Shown piece by piece: positions 26,438-35,449 of a stretch of 64,000 nt of DNA (positions within the stretch are counted from its first letter, which is position 1; every line of letters starts with the position of its first letter). Made by a program: the position numbers and the translations under genes. The notes under the pieces were generated by a model. That model made no database searches and was not told the origin of the DNA. It worked only from the letters and a program-made list of their open reading frames with translations. Source of the stretch: Shewanella maritima (GTDB lineage: Bacteria; Pseudomonadota; Gammaproteobacteria; Enterobacterales; Shewanellaceae); the NCBI RefSeq assembly GCF_004295345.1, contig NZ_CP036200.1, forward strand, positions 4,341,501 to 4,405,500, given 5' to 3'.

Positions 26438-26896
26438 ATGGTCACGTTTAAGTCTATCGTTAAAATGATAGTTATTATTTTTATTGTTAAAGCCATGTTC
26501 TTTTTTGGCAGTGTAGTATCTAAAGACAACACTGTAAAAAAACCAGCAATCGAACGCTTTCTCAATGAATTTGTCATCAACAATCAAGAGGTTACTTACC
26601 CAGTGAAAGTTGACAGCATCACTAGCTTAAGAAACCGCAAGCTTACTAAAGAAGATGGCATTTATTTTGTTGTTGAGGATCTGCAAATGAATATCGCACG
26701 TGAAACATTCGCAGTTCCTTACCAGGATTTAGAAGAATTACTAAAACAAGAAGCCTCACCGGAAATATGTCAGCACTTCAAAACAGATCGAGAGCGTTTA
26801 TTTAAAGGTTACTCCCAAGTAGGCTTAGTCCAAAAGTACGTAGACGTTAACAACAAATTTGTTGCTGAAATTAAATTTCACATTTCCTCCTGCTGA
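26438..26896 (+). CDS. 152-aa protein with N-terminal signal anchor, function unknown
   Basis: A hydrophobic helix at residues 8-28 (IVKMIVIIFIVKAMFFFGSV) is followed by a soluble alpha/beta domain with two cysteines (C in EICQHF and the C-terminal SSC) that could form a disulfide in the periplasm. AAGGGTAAGC precedes the ATG. No family recognised. It stands between decayed genes in the accessory zone. Confidence 0.65.
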   Translation: MVTFKSIVKMIVIIFIVKAMFFFGSVVSKDNTVKKPAIERFLNEFVINNQEVTYPVKVDSITSLRNRKLTKEDGIYFVVEDLQMNIARETFAVPYQDLEELLKQEASPEICQHFKTDRERLFKGYSQVGLVQKYVDVNNKFVAEIKFHISSC

Positions 26897-27158
26897 ACAA
26901 CATGCAATACCAACCGCTGCATAAAAAAGAGAGATAGCATTGACTAGCTTCGTGCCTCCCCCAATCTCGGAAAACGCTAACTTTTATTTTGGTAGTGCGT
27001 TGTCATGTGGTGACTTCAGACGGCATAACCAGTATTCAATAAACGGTATCCAGCACACTCACAGACTTAATAGGTAAATGGAGAGGTTTAGGCGGATGGA
27101 GAAGGGCGTTGATGAGAATTGCTGGAATCGCATGGCGCTTTAGCCCAGCTACAGATGC

Positions 27159-27398
27159 TTAGCTTCGGACTGGTGACACGTGATAAGAAGTTACTTTTCC
27201 TTCGCTCACAGCCTCGTCATAAGCGGCCTTGATCTTTATTATGGCTTCAATTTTGGCTGGTCTGGCCTTTGTAGCTTGTAGCTGTGGAGACAATTTACGT
27301 TCCAAAACAACGGGGTTGATATGACTAGAGCCTCTTTTCTTGACACACGCAAAAAGCTTGTCAAAACTGCATATAGAGGGAACAGCACTATATCTCAA
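27159..27398 (-). CDS. doubtful 79-codon frame
   Basis: TTG start, no ribosome site. The second half (PAKIEAIIKIKAAYDEAVSEGKVTSYHV) has natural helix-like composition, so a gene remnant is possible. It overlaps an opposite-strand frame at 27321-27494 (57 codons, MTRASFLDTRKKLVKTAYRG, then TISQLASAFSV, HTH-like as in transposase N termini). At most one is real; neither is well supported. Confidence 0.25.
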   Translation of the reverse strand: MRYSAVPSICSFDKLFACVKKRGSSHINPVVLERKLSPQLQATKARPAKIEAIIKIKAAYDEAVSEGKVTSYHVSPVRS

Positions 27399-27552
27399 CT
27401 GGCATCAGCCTTCAGTGTGCTTCTTTTTTCAAAACTGTTACGTACAAAATTCACTGCTGTTATCAGTGGATATTTAATAAAAAATAAAGTTTGACAACCA
27501 GTTAAAGAGTTTAGCTGTGCTTATAGGAACAGTGGGTCAAGGCCTTAATTTC

Positions 27553-27573
27553 GGTGACAGGCAGCATGTCACC
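27553..27573. repeat. perfect 7-bp hairpin upstream of 27665 gene
   Basis: GGTGACA-GGCAGCA-TGTCACC. About 90 bp upstream of the next start; could be an operator or leader hairpin. Confidence 0.4.
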
Positions 27574-27664
27574 AACTGTAGACAGGGAGGACAATCTTCA
27601 TACTTAGGGTTAGGTTTTATAACCGATGACTAGGTGGACGTATTTCAATCATGAGAACTAAGAC

Positions 27665-28444
27665 ATGAGCCTAAAGTTCGAATTTGACAGTTTTAAAGGT
27701 GCATCTGATTTCGGGAAAAATTTGTCGCGAAATTTACGCGCATCATCTCGTCATGAGCGTGATCATGACAAGCACATTATCGTCGTACCAGAGAACAATC
27801 TAAATGGAGTGGCTGCAACGACGCTAGTTGTATCAATAGTCACCGCAGGTTTAATGAGTGGGCAGCATTATCTAGATCAGGAGCGGTTTGGAACGGTAGT
27901 TGAGGCTATGCAACGTGCTAATCCGGAGCTAGCAAACATGACGCCGGGCCAAGTTGGCGAACATCTGTCACTCTTATCACACGAACAATTGCAAGGAGTA
28001 GTAAACAACACAAAAGGCGTATACCACGAAATGCTATATGTTGACGCAGTAAATGGTGCAGGCCTGGAAACAGAAGCGTCTATTCATTCGGAGATAAACA
28101 CACCTGGTTCTGATGTAGTCTTTAGCAGTGAGGGTGAGGTCTATAATGAAATCCAACTGAAAGCTACAGATAGTGTCAGCTATGTAAACGAACACCTCGA
28201 AAAATATCCAAATATCGAAGTGCTAGCCACGGAAGAAGTGGCATCAAAAATTGATGGAGTTGAAAGCTCTGGCTTTTCTAATTCAGTCCTCGAGCAAGAC
28301 GTTTCCACTGGTTTTGAGCAGTTAATATCTAACGCTGATGCCACTGATACTGCAACAGAAGCTATTTCATCAGCAGTAACAGACGAAGTTATTGGGTTGG
28401 GGCCTATTAGTTTAGTTACGGGGTTGCTTTTTGGTATCTTCTAA
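27665..28444 (+). CDS. orphan membrane-associated protein with possible nuclease-like core
   Basis: 259 residues. A basic N terminus (RNLRASSRHERDHDKH) and a hydrophobic helix (NGVAATTLVVSIVTAGLM) are followed by an acidic domain with HEMLYVDAVNGAGLETEAS, TPGSDVVFSSEGEVYNEIQLKATDSVSYVNEHLEKYP. The D...ExxLK spacing in PGSDV-x(11)-EIQLK recalls PD-(D/E)XK nuclease cores, an inference from pattern only. The C terminus is glycine-rich and hydrophobic (GLGPISLVTGLLFGIF). A REP left end begins 33 bp after the stop, so truncation is possible. It stands alone, with no immunity or carrier gene nearby. Confidence 0.5.
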   Translation: MSLKFEFDSFKGASDFGKNLSRNLRASSRHERDHDKHIIVVPENNLNGVAATTLVVSIVTAGLMSGQHYLDQERFGTVVEAMQRANPELANMTPGQVGEHLSLLSHEQLQGVVNNTKGVYHEMLYVDAVNGAGLETEASIHSEINTPGSDVVFSSEGEVYNEIQLKATDSVSYVNEHLEKYPNIEVLATEEVASKIDGVESSGFSNSVLEQDVSTGFEQLISNADATDTATEAISSAVTDEVIGLGPISLVTGLLFGIF

Positions 28445-28476
28445 AGTCACCAAGCACAGCCAGTAGAACAAATGCA

Positions 28477-28540
28477 AATAACATGGCCACCCATGAATAA
28501 TGGAATATTAATAAGCGCTAAACTACGCTTATCGAAATCG
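28477..28540 (+). repeat. REP left-end unit, copy 3
   Basis: AATAACATGGCCACCCATG, GGAATATT and ACTACGCTTATCGAAATCGC, in the same order and spacing as copy 1 before the intact RAYT gene. Confidence 0.7.
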
Positions 28541-28577
28541 CTTTTTAACTGAAAAGGATTTCCGCTAATTGACATAA

Positions 28578-28790
28578 GTGGCAAGGCCGAGAAGGACGTT
28601 GGTGAGTTTAGAAGATACGCCTTACTACCACTGTGTATCACGAGTGGTACGTCAGGCATTTTTGTGTGGGTATAATAAATCCACAGGTGATGATTATGAA
28701 CATCGCAGAGAGTGGATTGAATCTCCTACTCTTGAGTTGGCAACCATCTTTGCTATTGATATAAATGCCTATGTCGCGATTAATTGTTGA
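28578..28790 (+). pseudogene. truncated RAYT transposase copy
   Basis: Begins GTG (ARPRRTLVSLEDTPYYHC) and matches the intact transposase for about 67 codons, then runs YVAINC and stops where the full gene has YAVMSNHLH. The HUH motif and everything after it are gone, so it cannot be catalytic. The REP left end and leader upstream are retained, so a REP-plus-transposase 5' segment was duplicated and then cut. Confidence 0.85.
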
Positions 28791-28854
28791 GCATCACCCT
28801 AGTAGCGAGTCATCATATCTACCGACTTTTCGAATCATGGAGTTTTAAAATAGC

Positions 28855-29226
28855 ATGGAAGCAAACATAAAAATCATTGAAGCGTTAGCGAATGGAATAA
28901 ATCCACTAACAGGTGAGGTTTTACCTGAAGAGTCCCCTTACAATAGCCCTGAAATTATTTGAGCCTTATTCAGTACATTGGATCTCATTAAACAAACGCC
29001 TAAAAAGCAACCCAAAGTTAAAAAGACTCTTGAGCAAAAGCAAGCCGAAAACCTTGAAAACGGATTACCTAAAAATGCAGGCTTACCTTGGACTGAAGAG
29101 CAAAAAAATGATGTGGCAACGCAATTCAAGAATGGTAAATTAATCTCGGTTCTTGCCAGTGAATTCGGACGTACAAGTGGCTCGATTAACTCAGAACTTA
29201 AAAGACAAGGCCTAATAGAAGAGTAA
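28855..29226 (+). pseudogene. 123-codon conserved small protein with in-frame TGA
   Basis: From ATG 28855 the product reads MEANIKIIEALANGINPLTG, then EVLPEESPYNSPEII, then TGA at 28960-28962 (codon 36), and continues in the same frame with ALFSTLDLIKQTPKKQPK, LEQKQAENLENGLPKNAGLPWT and a terminal HTH-like segment (ISVLASEFGRTSGSINSELKRQGLIEE is the shape). Related proteins, as I remember them, have Arg at the stop position, so a CGA-to-TGA change is the simple explanation. The second half could still be made from an internal start. DNA-binding role possible. Confidence 0.7.
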
Positions 29227-29248
29227 GTAACTGATAACAAGCAACTAA

Positions 29249-29557
29249 GACACCAATACCCAATCCCAGCCCATTTAGCGCATTCAAGCCAACCATCAAC
29301 CCATAACGGATAAACCTACAAAATGAGAGAATCTTTACGTGCCAAAATAGTCGAAGTTTGTGATAAGAAAATTGCTGCTAAGGGCGAGGGTGTAGGGGTA
29401 TCGTTTTACGCATTTTTTAAAAACAAGAATGATGATCCTGAGGTGTTGATGGAAGCGGCAACCTGGTGGATTCAAACGCATCAGTTAGATCATTTCGAAA
29501 AAGCACTAAAAATCAAACGAATGGTGCAATCAATGGAGTAAGAAGGAGCTTAGAATG
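29249..29557 (+). repeat. 309-bp duplicated segment, copy 2
   Basis: Counterpart of 25658-25966. Here the segment is followed by unrelated DNA instead of a REP right end. Confidence 0.85.
29323..29541 (+). CDS. 72-aa conserved protein (possibly DUF6500), copy 2
   Basis: Differs from copy 1 only at residues near 19 (A for T), 38 (D for E) and 52 (T for I) by my reading. Intact, same leader. No function known; see copy 1. Confidence 0.7.
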   Translation: MRESLRAKIVEVCDKKIAAKGEGVGVSFYAFFKNKNDDPEVLMEAATWWIQTHQLDHFEKALKIKRMVQSME

Positions 29558-29692
29558 GACATCAACTGAGGAATTGTTGAAGTTCTGCCTTTTACAACAA
29601 GTGCTAAAAAGCATAGAAAGGTGCTGATAATAGTACTGCATCAATGATGCACAATTTAGGTTTTCGGATAAGCCATATACTCACTACAGGAC

Positions 29693-30724
29693 ATGGATTG
29701 CATGCTAGTTTTAAAAGCGTTTCACCTATCACTCGATACAATCAAATCGACCACTTTTACATATAGACCGAGAAAAACTACCGCTATCAAAACTAACCTG
29801 TTCAAAGCAGTACGTTTTGTTATTGCAGCAACTAGCTACTCAGCATTGGCGTTTAGTTTGAATGCTAAAGAGTTACCTAACGCAATCACAGCTAACCCAA
29901 CAGAAAGTGCCTTACCTAAATACATTACTCCGGTAGATGAAGCGTATACAGTGGGCAATACCGAAAAGTTTACCCTTAGCTCTAATGTGGTTGGACGTAA
30001 GTACGATATTTTAGTCAAGCTACCTAAAGGTTACTTTGCTCAAGATAATAGCAAGGTTAATTATCCTGTTTTATACCTAAATGATGCGCCGCATACTTTT
30101 AAGGTTGCCACTGGTGTAACGCACTTCCCGAGCATGGATAAAGCCATTATCGTGGCGATGGGCTTTGCCCATGGCGAGAACGGCCAATACAGCCGAGTGC
30201 GAGACTTAACACCGCATCATGATCCGAGTTGGGTTAAGTATAAAACTGGCGGCGCTAGCGAATACCTTAAACTGATAGCGCAAGAAGTGATACCGTTTAT
30301 TGAGCAGCGTTATCGTGTTGATAGCAGCAAACGTATCTTGAGCGGGCACTCACTTGGTGGCTCGTTTGGCTCCTGGGTAATGCTGAGCAAGCCAGAATTA
30401 TTTTCTAGCTACATTTTAACCAGCCCGTCCCATTGGTTTAAAGACGATCAAATTTTTGCTGATGAAGCCGCCTATGCTAAACAGCATAAGACATTAAGAG
30501 TGAATGTGTTTTACGCTACTGGCTCGCTAGAAACGCCCGAAAACGGCATGAAGCACATGGTGACCGGGCAACAAAAATATGTAGAGCGATTGCAATCACG
30601 CAACTATCAAGGGTTAAGCATTAAATCTGAAGTGGTGGAAGGGACTGATCATTTCTCGACATTCCCCGTCGGTTTATCTAAAGGCTTAATGTGGCTTTAC
30701 AAGGATATCTGGCAGCTAGATTAA
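29693..30724 (+). CDS. secreted alpha/beta-hydrolase, esterase D/enterochelin-esterase-like
   Basis: About 343 residues as an open frame. The hydrolase fold shows the nucleophile elbow SGHSLGGSFG and a C-terminal catalytic His in GTDHFSTFP; YPVLYLNDA and AIIVAMGF are the usual core strands. The family cleaves esters, including some siderophore esters. The natural signal peptide seems to start at KTNLFKAVRFVIAATSYSAL, 31 codons in, preceded by an ATC at 29786 where a start codon would be expected. The upstream 31 codons come from the accessory border. Either the start was lost or the longer form is used. Convergent with a TetR gene. Confidence 0.85.
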   Translation: MDCMLVLKAFHLSLDTIKSTTFTYRPRKTTAIKTNLFKAVRFVIAATSYSALAFSLNAKELPNAITANPTESALPKYITPVDEAYTVGNTEKFTLSSNVVGRKYDILVKLPKGYFAQDNSKVNYPVLYLNDAPHTFKVATGVTHFPSMDKAIIVAMGFAHGENGQYSRVRDLTPHHDPSWVKYKTGGASEYLKLIAQEVIPFIEQRYRVDSSKRILSGHSLGGSFGSWVMLSKPELFSSYILTSPSHWFKDDQIFADEAAYAKQHKTLRVNVFYATGSLETPENGMKHMVTGQQKYVERLQSRNYQGLSIKSEVVEGTDHFSTFPVGLSKGLMWLYKDIWQLD

Positions 30725-30799
30725 CCGCTTAATCTAGCCGTGTGGCGAATTCTAGAAAGTGAGAAAGTGGGAAGGTGAAAGCATCGATAGCACAAAGCA

Positions 30800-31411
30800 T
30801 CAAAGCGCGAAGGTGATTGTACTTGCAGTGGCAAGAAAGGCTTTTAAGTCGACCCCTTGTGGCAGCTGGATTCGCCCCTGCGCCAATAGTGCTGCCATGC
30901 CGTGCACCATCGACCATGCGCCCAACGCTTGTGCTTTAACTTGTGCTTTATCGTCACTTTGCAAGGCGAACGCATCGCGTAACAAATTAAATGGTTTGTT
31001 TAGGTTGTAACGGTAACTAGCTTGCTCATCCTCACTCTGGCTTTGCATTTCTATGTGCTCAGCCTGCCCCAGCATTAATCGGTAAAGCTGAGGGTGTTTA
31101 GTGGCAAATTCCAAATAACTTGCACCATATTCAAGCACCAGTGTTTTGGTGTTTTCTGGCAAGGTTTTATCAAGGTTGCCAGTGCTTGCTTGCATGGCTG
31201 CGGCCATATCAATAAAACCAACCTCAACAATACTACTGAGTAAGGCTTGCTTATTTTTAAAGTGAGCGTAAGGCGCCATGTGTGATACGCCAGCTTCTGC
31301 TGCAATTGCCCTTAGCGATAAACCCTCAACACCATCACGTTGCAGTATTTCGTTGGCGATACGAATTAATGAGGCTTTTAGGTCGCCGTGATGATATTGC
31401 TTGTCGTTCAT
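30800..31411 (-). CDS. TetR family transcriptional regulator
   Basis: 203 residues. The N-terminal HTH is clear: HGDLKASLIRIANEILQRDG, LSLRAIAAEAGVSHMAPYAHF, KNKQALLSSIVEVGF. The C-terminal domain is of the TetR_C (WHG-like) type with GAWSMVHGMAALL. The target is unknown. Its promoter side faces a solute-binding-protein gene in the same orientation, its end converges with the esterase gene. Confidence 0.9.
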   Translation of the reverse strand: MNDKQYHHGDLKASLIRIANEILQRDGVEGLSLRAIAAEAGVSHMAPYAHFKNKQALLSSIVEVGFIDMAAAMQASTGNLDKTLPENTKTLVLEYGASYLEFATKHPQLYRLMLGQAEHIEMQSQSEDEQASYRYNLNKPFNLLRDAFALQSDDKAQVKAQALGAWSMVHGMAALLAQGRIQLPQGVDLKAFLATASTITFAL

Positions 31412-31568
31412 GCTGATGTTGCTTGCCTGTGAGGTGGTTTAGATAAGTCTTTATACTATAAAGATATCAGTGGGATAACCACTACTTTGTGGTTATTACT
31501 TATTGGAGGTAACCTGTTCAATATTGCCGACGAAGGATTACTGTAACAGCTCTATATTGAATGTGTGG

Positions 31569-32372
31569 TCAGTTATTGTAGCGCCCACGGTTTAACTTAT
31601 TGATTAAATCTTGATACACACCATTTTGTTTGATGATAGCCAAACCCCGGTCAAAATCAGCCGCGAACTGCTTGTTGTTGGGGTTGGCTTTGTTGAGAAT
31701 AAGATGAAACTCGCGTGTCGATAAAATGCTATCGCTACGGGTAATCTTGTCTTTATCTGCGCCCTTGACGTTATTACTTAAATAGAATTCGCCCACGCTT
31801 TTGAGTTGTGGCACGGCATCGATTCGCTCTGCTAATAATCGTTGAAATAAGATGTCGTAGTTGCCGGCGCGCTGCAGCTTAATTAATCCCTTGTTTTGCG
31901 CGGACTCCAATATCTCATAATTAGTGTGTTCGGTGGCGCCAATGGTGAGGCCTGCAAGATCTGTCAAGGTTGTCCATTCAATTGGTGCTTTTTTTAATGA
32001 GTACAACACCATGTTATCACTAAGCAAAGGTGTCGAATAATGGAACAAAGTTTCGCGCTCAGGCGTTTTAACCCAGGCAATACTGCCATGCCACACGTCA
32101 CCGCCTAGACCTGTACCTGTCTCGGCATAATGATAAGAGCGTTTCCACGGGAAGTGGCCAATGTGTACCTTGATGCCAACCGCTTGATAGGCTTGTCTGA
32201 CTACCTCTGCGGCAAAACCATTTTGATAGATGCTTTCGGAGGTGTAGGGCGGCCACTCACCACTAGTAAGATTGACTTGCTGCGCCGCTGCGCTAAGGCT
32301 GACTAGCGTCAATAAACTCGCTAAAACGAGGTCACGAACGGCTTTCGCATTCAATAACAATACATGCTCCAT
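31569..32372 (-). CDS. periplasmic solute-binding protein, SBP_bac_3 type
   Basis: 267 residues with a signal peptide (LVLASLLTLVSLSAAAQ). The lobes show GEWPPYTSE, GFAAEVVRQAYQAVGIKV, LAGLTIGATEHTNYEIL and LLAERIDAVPQ, the layout of amino-acid-binding family 3 proteins. No ABC permease gene is near, so it is an orphan; such orphans in Shewanella and Vibrio often have unknown ligands. Confidence 0.88.
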   Translation of the reverse strand: MEHVLLLNAKAVRDLVLASLLTLVSLSAAAQQVNLTSGEWPPYTSESIYQNGFAAEVVRQAYQAVGIKVHIGHFPWKRSYHYAETGTGLGGDVWHGSIAWVKTPERETLFHYSTPLLSDNMVLYSLKKAPIEWTTLTDLAGLTIGATEHTNYEILESAQNKGLIKLQRAGNYDILFQRLLAERIDAVPQLKSVGEFYLSNNVKGADKDKITRSDSILSTREFHLILNKANPNNKQFAADFDRGLAIIKQNGVYQDLINKLNRGRYNN

Positions 32373-32928
32373 GTAGGTTTTAATGTTTAATACCTATTTC
32401 TTGGTGGTTCAACATTATGCTTAGGCGTTAATTATCCATATTAACTAGCAATTATTGGTTTTTGTTAGGCGCTAATTGGTTGTGGTTAAACTGTATTTTA
32501 ATCGGTTAGCATATGCAATTCTTAATGTGGATCACGAAAATTTAAACTAGCACTAAATTAGTACAACTCGAACAAATACCCACCCATTGTTAACAAATTA
32601 GATCACTGATTGTGACAGCAAATTTACGTACATCTCAATTATTAGTGTTAACTAATTAACGCCAAATTAACCAAAATTCATTTTTGCTTTGTTTTTTTGT
32701 GGATTAGCTCGTTGAACTTTGAGAATGAGACCATGATCCCATTGTGCTTTATCGAAAATGCTAGACTCGCAGCCATTATAAATGAGATTCATTCCTATTT
32801 GTTTCAATTGTTAATCGCTTCAAACTGCCGTTGAGTTTGGGCTAATTAAGACAAGTAGTAATGAATAAATCATCAAAATACATAAGTTTAGCAATAGCAT
32901 TTAGGCCAACAGGCTAAGAGGCAGAAAT
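32373..32928. promoter_or_regulatory. divergent region upstream of TonB receptor
   Basis: A 556-bp AT-rich gap between the solute-binding gene and the TonB receptor. It holds a strong Fur-box candidate (below) and many short GTTAA/TTAAC motifs between 32,430 and 32,690. No frame worth calling. Confidence 0.5.
32777..32795 (+). promoter_or_regulatory. Fur box
   Basis: AAATGAGATTCATT fits the centre of the Fur consensus (AATGATAATCATT) at 10 of 13 positions with both arms (AATGA/TCATT) intact. It lies about 140 bp upstream of the TonB-receptor start, so iron repression is expected; fur itself is in this window. Confidence 0.65.
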
Positions 32929-35184
32929 ATGATGAAGTACAGCAGTATTGCACTAGCAGTGATGCTTGCAACCCAGGCTCATGCCGCAGACGAGTTACAG
33001 CAGCAAAATCAGTCAGCCGCCCAGCAAAGCACTCAGGAATCAATTAACCATTTTCACGAAGTAATTGTGGTTTCAGGCGCGCGTATTGAGCAAAGTGTCG
33101 ACAAGGTAGCGAGCTCAGTAGTGGTGCTGGATGAAGAAGCGATTGCTCGCAACATGAATACTGACTTTAGTACTTTATTTAGAAATGAAGCCTCAGTCGA
33201 TGTCAAAGGCGGCGCAGGTAAGCCTAGCTCGGTAACCATTCGCGGTATTGGTGGCAACCGTGTGATGATGGTGAAAGACGGTGTGCGCGTAAACAACCAG
33301 TATGCATCGCCACTTGGGCCTGGTGCTGAAGGTACAGGCCGTGGTTTAACTGAAGTTGATAGCCTCAAACAAGTAGAAGTGCTTAAGTCAGCCGCATCGA
33401 CTATGTATGGCTCTGATGCACTTGGTGGTGTCATGGTGATGACCACTAAAGATGCCGCAGATTACCTAGGCAGTGATGATAGCTACTTTAGTGTTAACGG
33501 TGGTTACACAGGTATGAATGATGAATTCAGCGGTGGTTTTACCGGTGCTAATCGAATTGGTGATTTTGAAAACCTAGTGAGTTACCAGCGCCGCAGCGGT
33601 GAAGAGCAGCAAAACTACACCGAAACCTTACCTGACAGCGAGCTAGTAACCGATAGCCTATTACTAAAGAGTAAGTACCATTTTAACGATTACACTAATC
33701 TGCAGTTCACCATGGATTACCTAAACCAGCAGTTATACCGCTGGGAGAATAATGCCGACCCTGATGAGCCTTCCTCAATTGATTATGACCGTTATACCAA
33801 GGCACTAAATACTTCGCTGCGCCTACGTTCAACAAAGGACCGTGGCATTCATGACAGTATGGATTTTGTTGTGTACTACGGCCGTACCGATCAATCTGAA
33901 AAGCGCGATTACTTTGAGGGTGAACGAGGTTCTGACCGTGAAAAAGTAGAATATCGTGACTATCAGTTCGACGAGTATCGTATCGGTTTAGCCAGCAGCT
34001 TTGGTAAGGCATTGTCGTTAACGGGTCATGAGCATCAAATTGTTTATGGTTTGGATGTCGAGCAGTCTGAAATGAGCCGCCCACGTGAGTACCTTACTAA
34101 AAACCGCCAGGGTGAGTGGGTACCGTCTGAAACCGATACCTTCTCGTTTGCTGACACTAAGAGTCTGCGTGTAGGTGCCTACTTTCAAGATGACATCACT
34201 TTCTTAGATGGTGACTTAAACGCGATTTTAGGCTTACGTTATGATTACTACCGCAATACGCCAGATGCTAAACAAGCAGAAGATGCTGGCCGTGACCCAG
34301 AAAAGTTCGCTGAAATGAGCGAAAGCTTCTGGTCGCCAAAGCTTGGTTTGGTTTACCACTTCTCTGACAGTGTAAACATGTTTGCCCAGTATGCGTATGG
34401 CTACAAGATGCCAACGCCAGACCAAAAATGGGGTGAGCTTGAAGTTAAAGATGGCAAGATGCCATTCCCTGTATTGATTAAAGCGAACTACGACTTAGAG
34501 TCTGAAACCAGCCACACAATCGAAGTGGGTGTTCGTGGTAATCATGGTGATACCAAGTACGAGCTAACCACTTTTTACACTCAGGCCAATGACTATATCG
34601 ATTGGGAGTTTTTAGGTTGTGGCGGCCCGTTTGGTTGCGTTATTCCACAAACGTTGGAGTATCAATACACTAACCGCGAGAAAGTGACCCTTTACGGTGC
34701 TGAAGCTTCATTTAGCCAGGCCATCACTGATGAGATCGAAATCTGGGGTAACGTGGCTTACACCCATGGCGAAGACCAAAACGGCGATTACCTGAACTCA
34801 GTTAGCCCGCTTAAGGGCAACCTAGGTGTGAACTACTTTACTTACTTTGGTGACACTGAAACTGACTTTGGCTTAAACGTGCGTTTTGCCGGTAAGATGG
34901 ACAGAACCACTGATTTAGATATCTTCCCAATTCCGGGTTTTGAGAGCTTTAACGAAGTATACAACACAGCAGGTTACGCCGTAGTTGACCTAACAAGCAG
35001 CGTATTCCTAACCGATAACTGGACGCTACGTGGCGGTATTTATAACCTGTTCGACAAAGAATACATTGAGTATGCCGATGTGGCAGGGCAATCTAAGTTC
35101 TTAATGTCTAACTTGGGTGTTACTGAAGAAACCTACAGTCAACCAGGCCGCTACTTTAGTGTTAAGGTGCAATATACGTTTTAA
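32929..35184 (+). CDS. TonB-dependent outer-membrane receptor (heme/siderophore type)
   Basis: 751 residues. Signal peptide (SSIALAVMLATQAHA), TonB-box-like HEVIVVSG, plug domain with SSVTIRGIGGNRVMMVKDGV and STMYGSDALGGVMVMTT, then a 22-strand barrel ending in SVKVQYTF. The plug resembles hemoglobin/transferrin-type receptors; the ligand cannot be settled as no heme-uptake genes adjoin. A Fur box lies upstream and a terminator downstream, so it is a single-gene iron-controlled unit. A GAGGCAG ribosome site precedes two adjacent ATGs. Confidence 0.92.
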   Translation: MMKYSSIALAVMLATQAHAADELQQQNQSAAQQSTQESINHFHEVIVVSGARIEQSVDKVASSVVVLDEEAIARNMNTDFSTLFRNEASVDVKGGAGKPSSVTIRGIGGNRVMMVKDGVRVNNQYASPLGPGAEGTGRGLTEVDSLKQVEVLKSAASTMYGSDALGGVMVMTTKDAADYLGSDDSYFSVNGGYTGMNDEFSGGFTGANRIGDFENLVSYQRRSGEEQQNYTETLPDSELVTDSLLLKSKYHFNDYTNLQFTMDYLNQQLYRWENNADPDEPSSIDYDRYTKALNTSLRLRSTKDRGIHDSMDFVVYYGRTDQSEKRDYFEGERGSDREKVEYRDYQFDEYRIGLASSFGKALSLTGHEHQIVYGLDVEQSEMSRPREYLTKNRQGEWVPSETDTFSFADTKSLRVGAYFQDDITFLDGDLNAILGLRYDYYRNTPDAKQAEDAGRDPEKFAEMSESFWSPKLGLVYHFSDSVNMFAQYAYGYKMPTPDQKWGELEVKDGKMPFPVLIKANYDLESETSHTIEVGVRGNHGDTKYELTTFYTQANDYIDWEFLGCGGPFGCVIPQTLEYQYTNREKVTLYGAEASFSQAITDEIEIWGNVAYTHGEDQNGDYLNSVSPLKGNLGVNYFTYFGDTETDFGLNVRFAGKMDRTTDLDIFPIPGFESFNEVYNTAGYAVVDLTSSVFLTDNWTLRGGIYNLFDKEYIEYADVAGQSKFLMSNLGVTEETYSQPGRYFSVKVQYTF

Positions 35185-35228
35185 GGCTAAATAGGCTTTA
35201 TTGCATTATTTTTATGTCGATTATAAAA

Positions 35229-35263
35229 ATGCCGTCACCCTTTCAGGGAGACGGCATTTTTTT
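35229..35263 (+). terminator. rho-independent terminator after TonB receptor
   Basis: ATGCCGTC-CCCT and AGGG-GACGGCAT pair with one opposed mismatch, followed by TTTTTTT. Confidence 0.85.
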
Positions 35264-35449
35264 CGACTAATTATTGTGATTGTAGATTTGACTGTTCGGC
35301 TTTGAGAATAAAAACATGATAGCTATCACGAGTTTGGTTATTACCTAAATTGAGGTAGGTATTTGTTGTTTTTAATCAAAGATTATTGTTCAGCTGGCTC
35401 TAAACTAGGCCAAATTTTCTCCTAGCCCCTTGCCCGAGAAGGAATAAAA

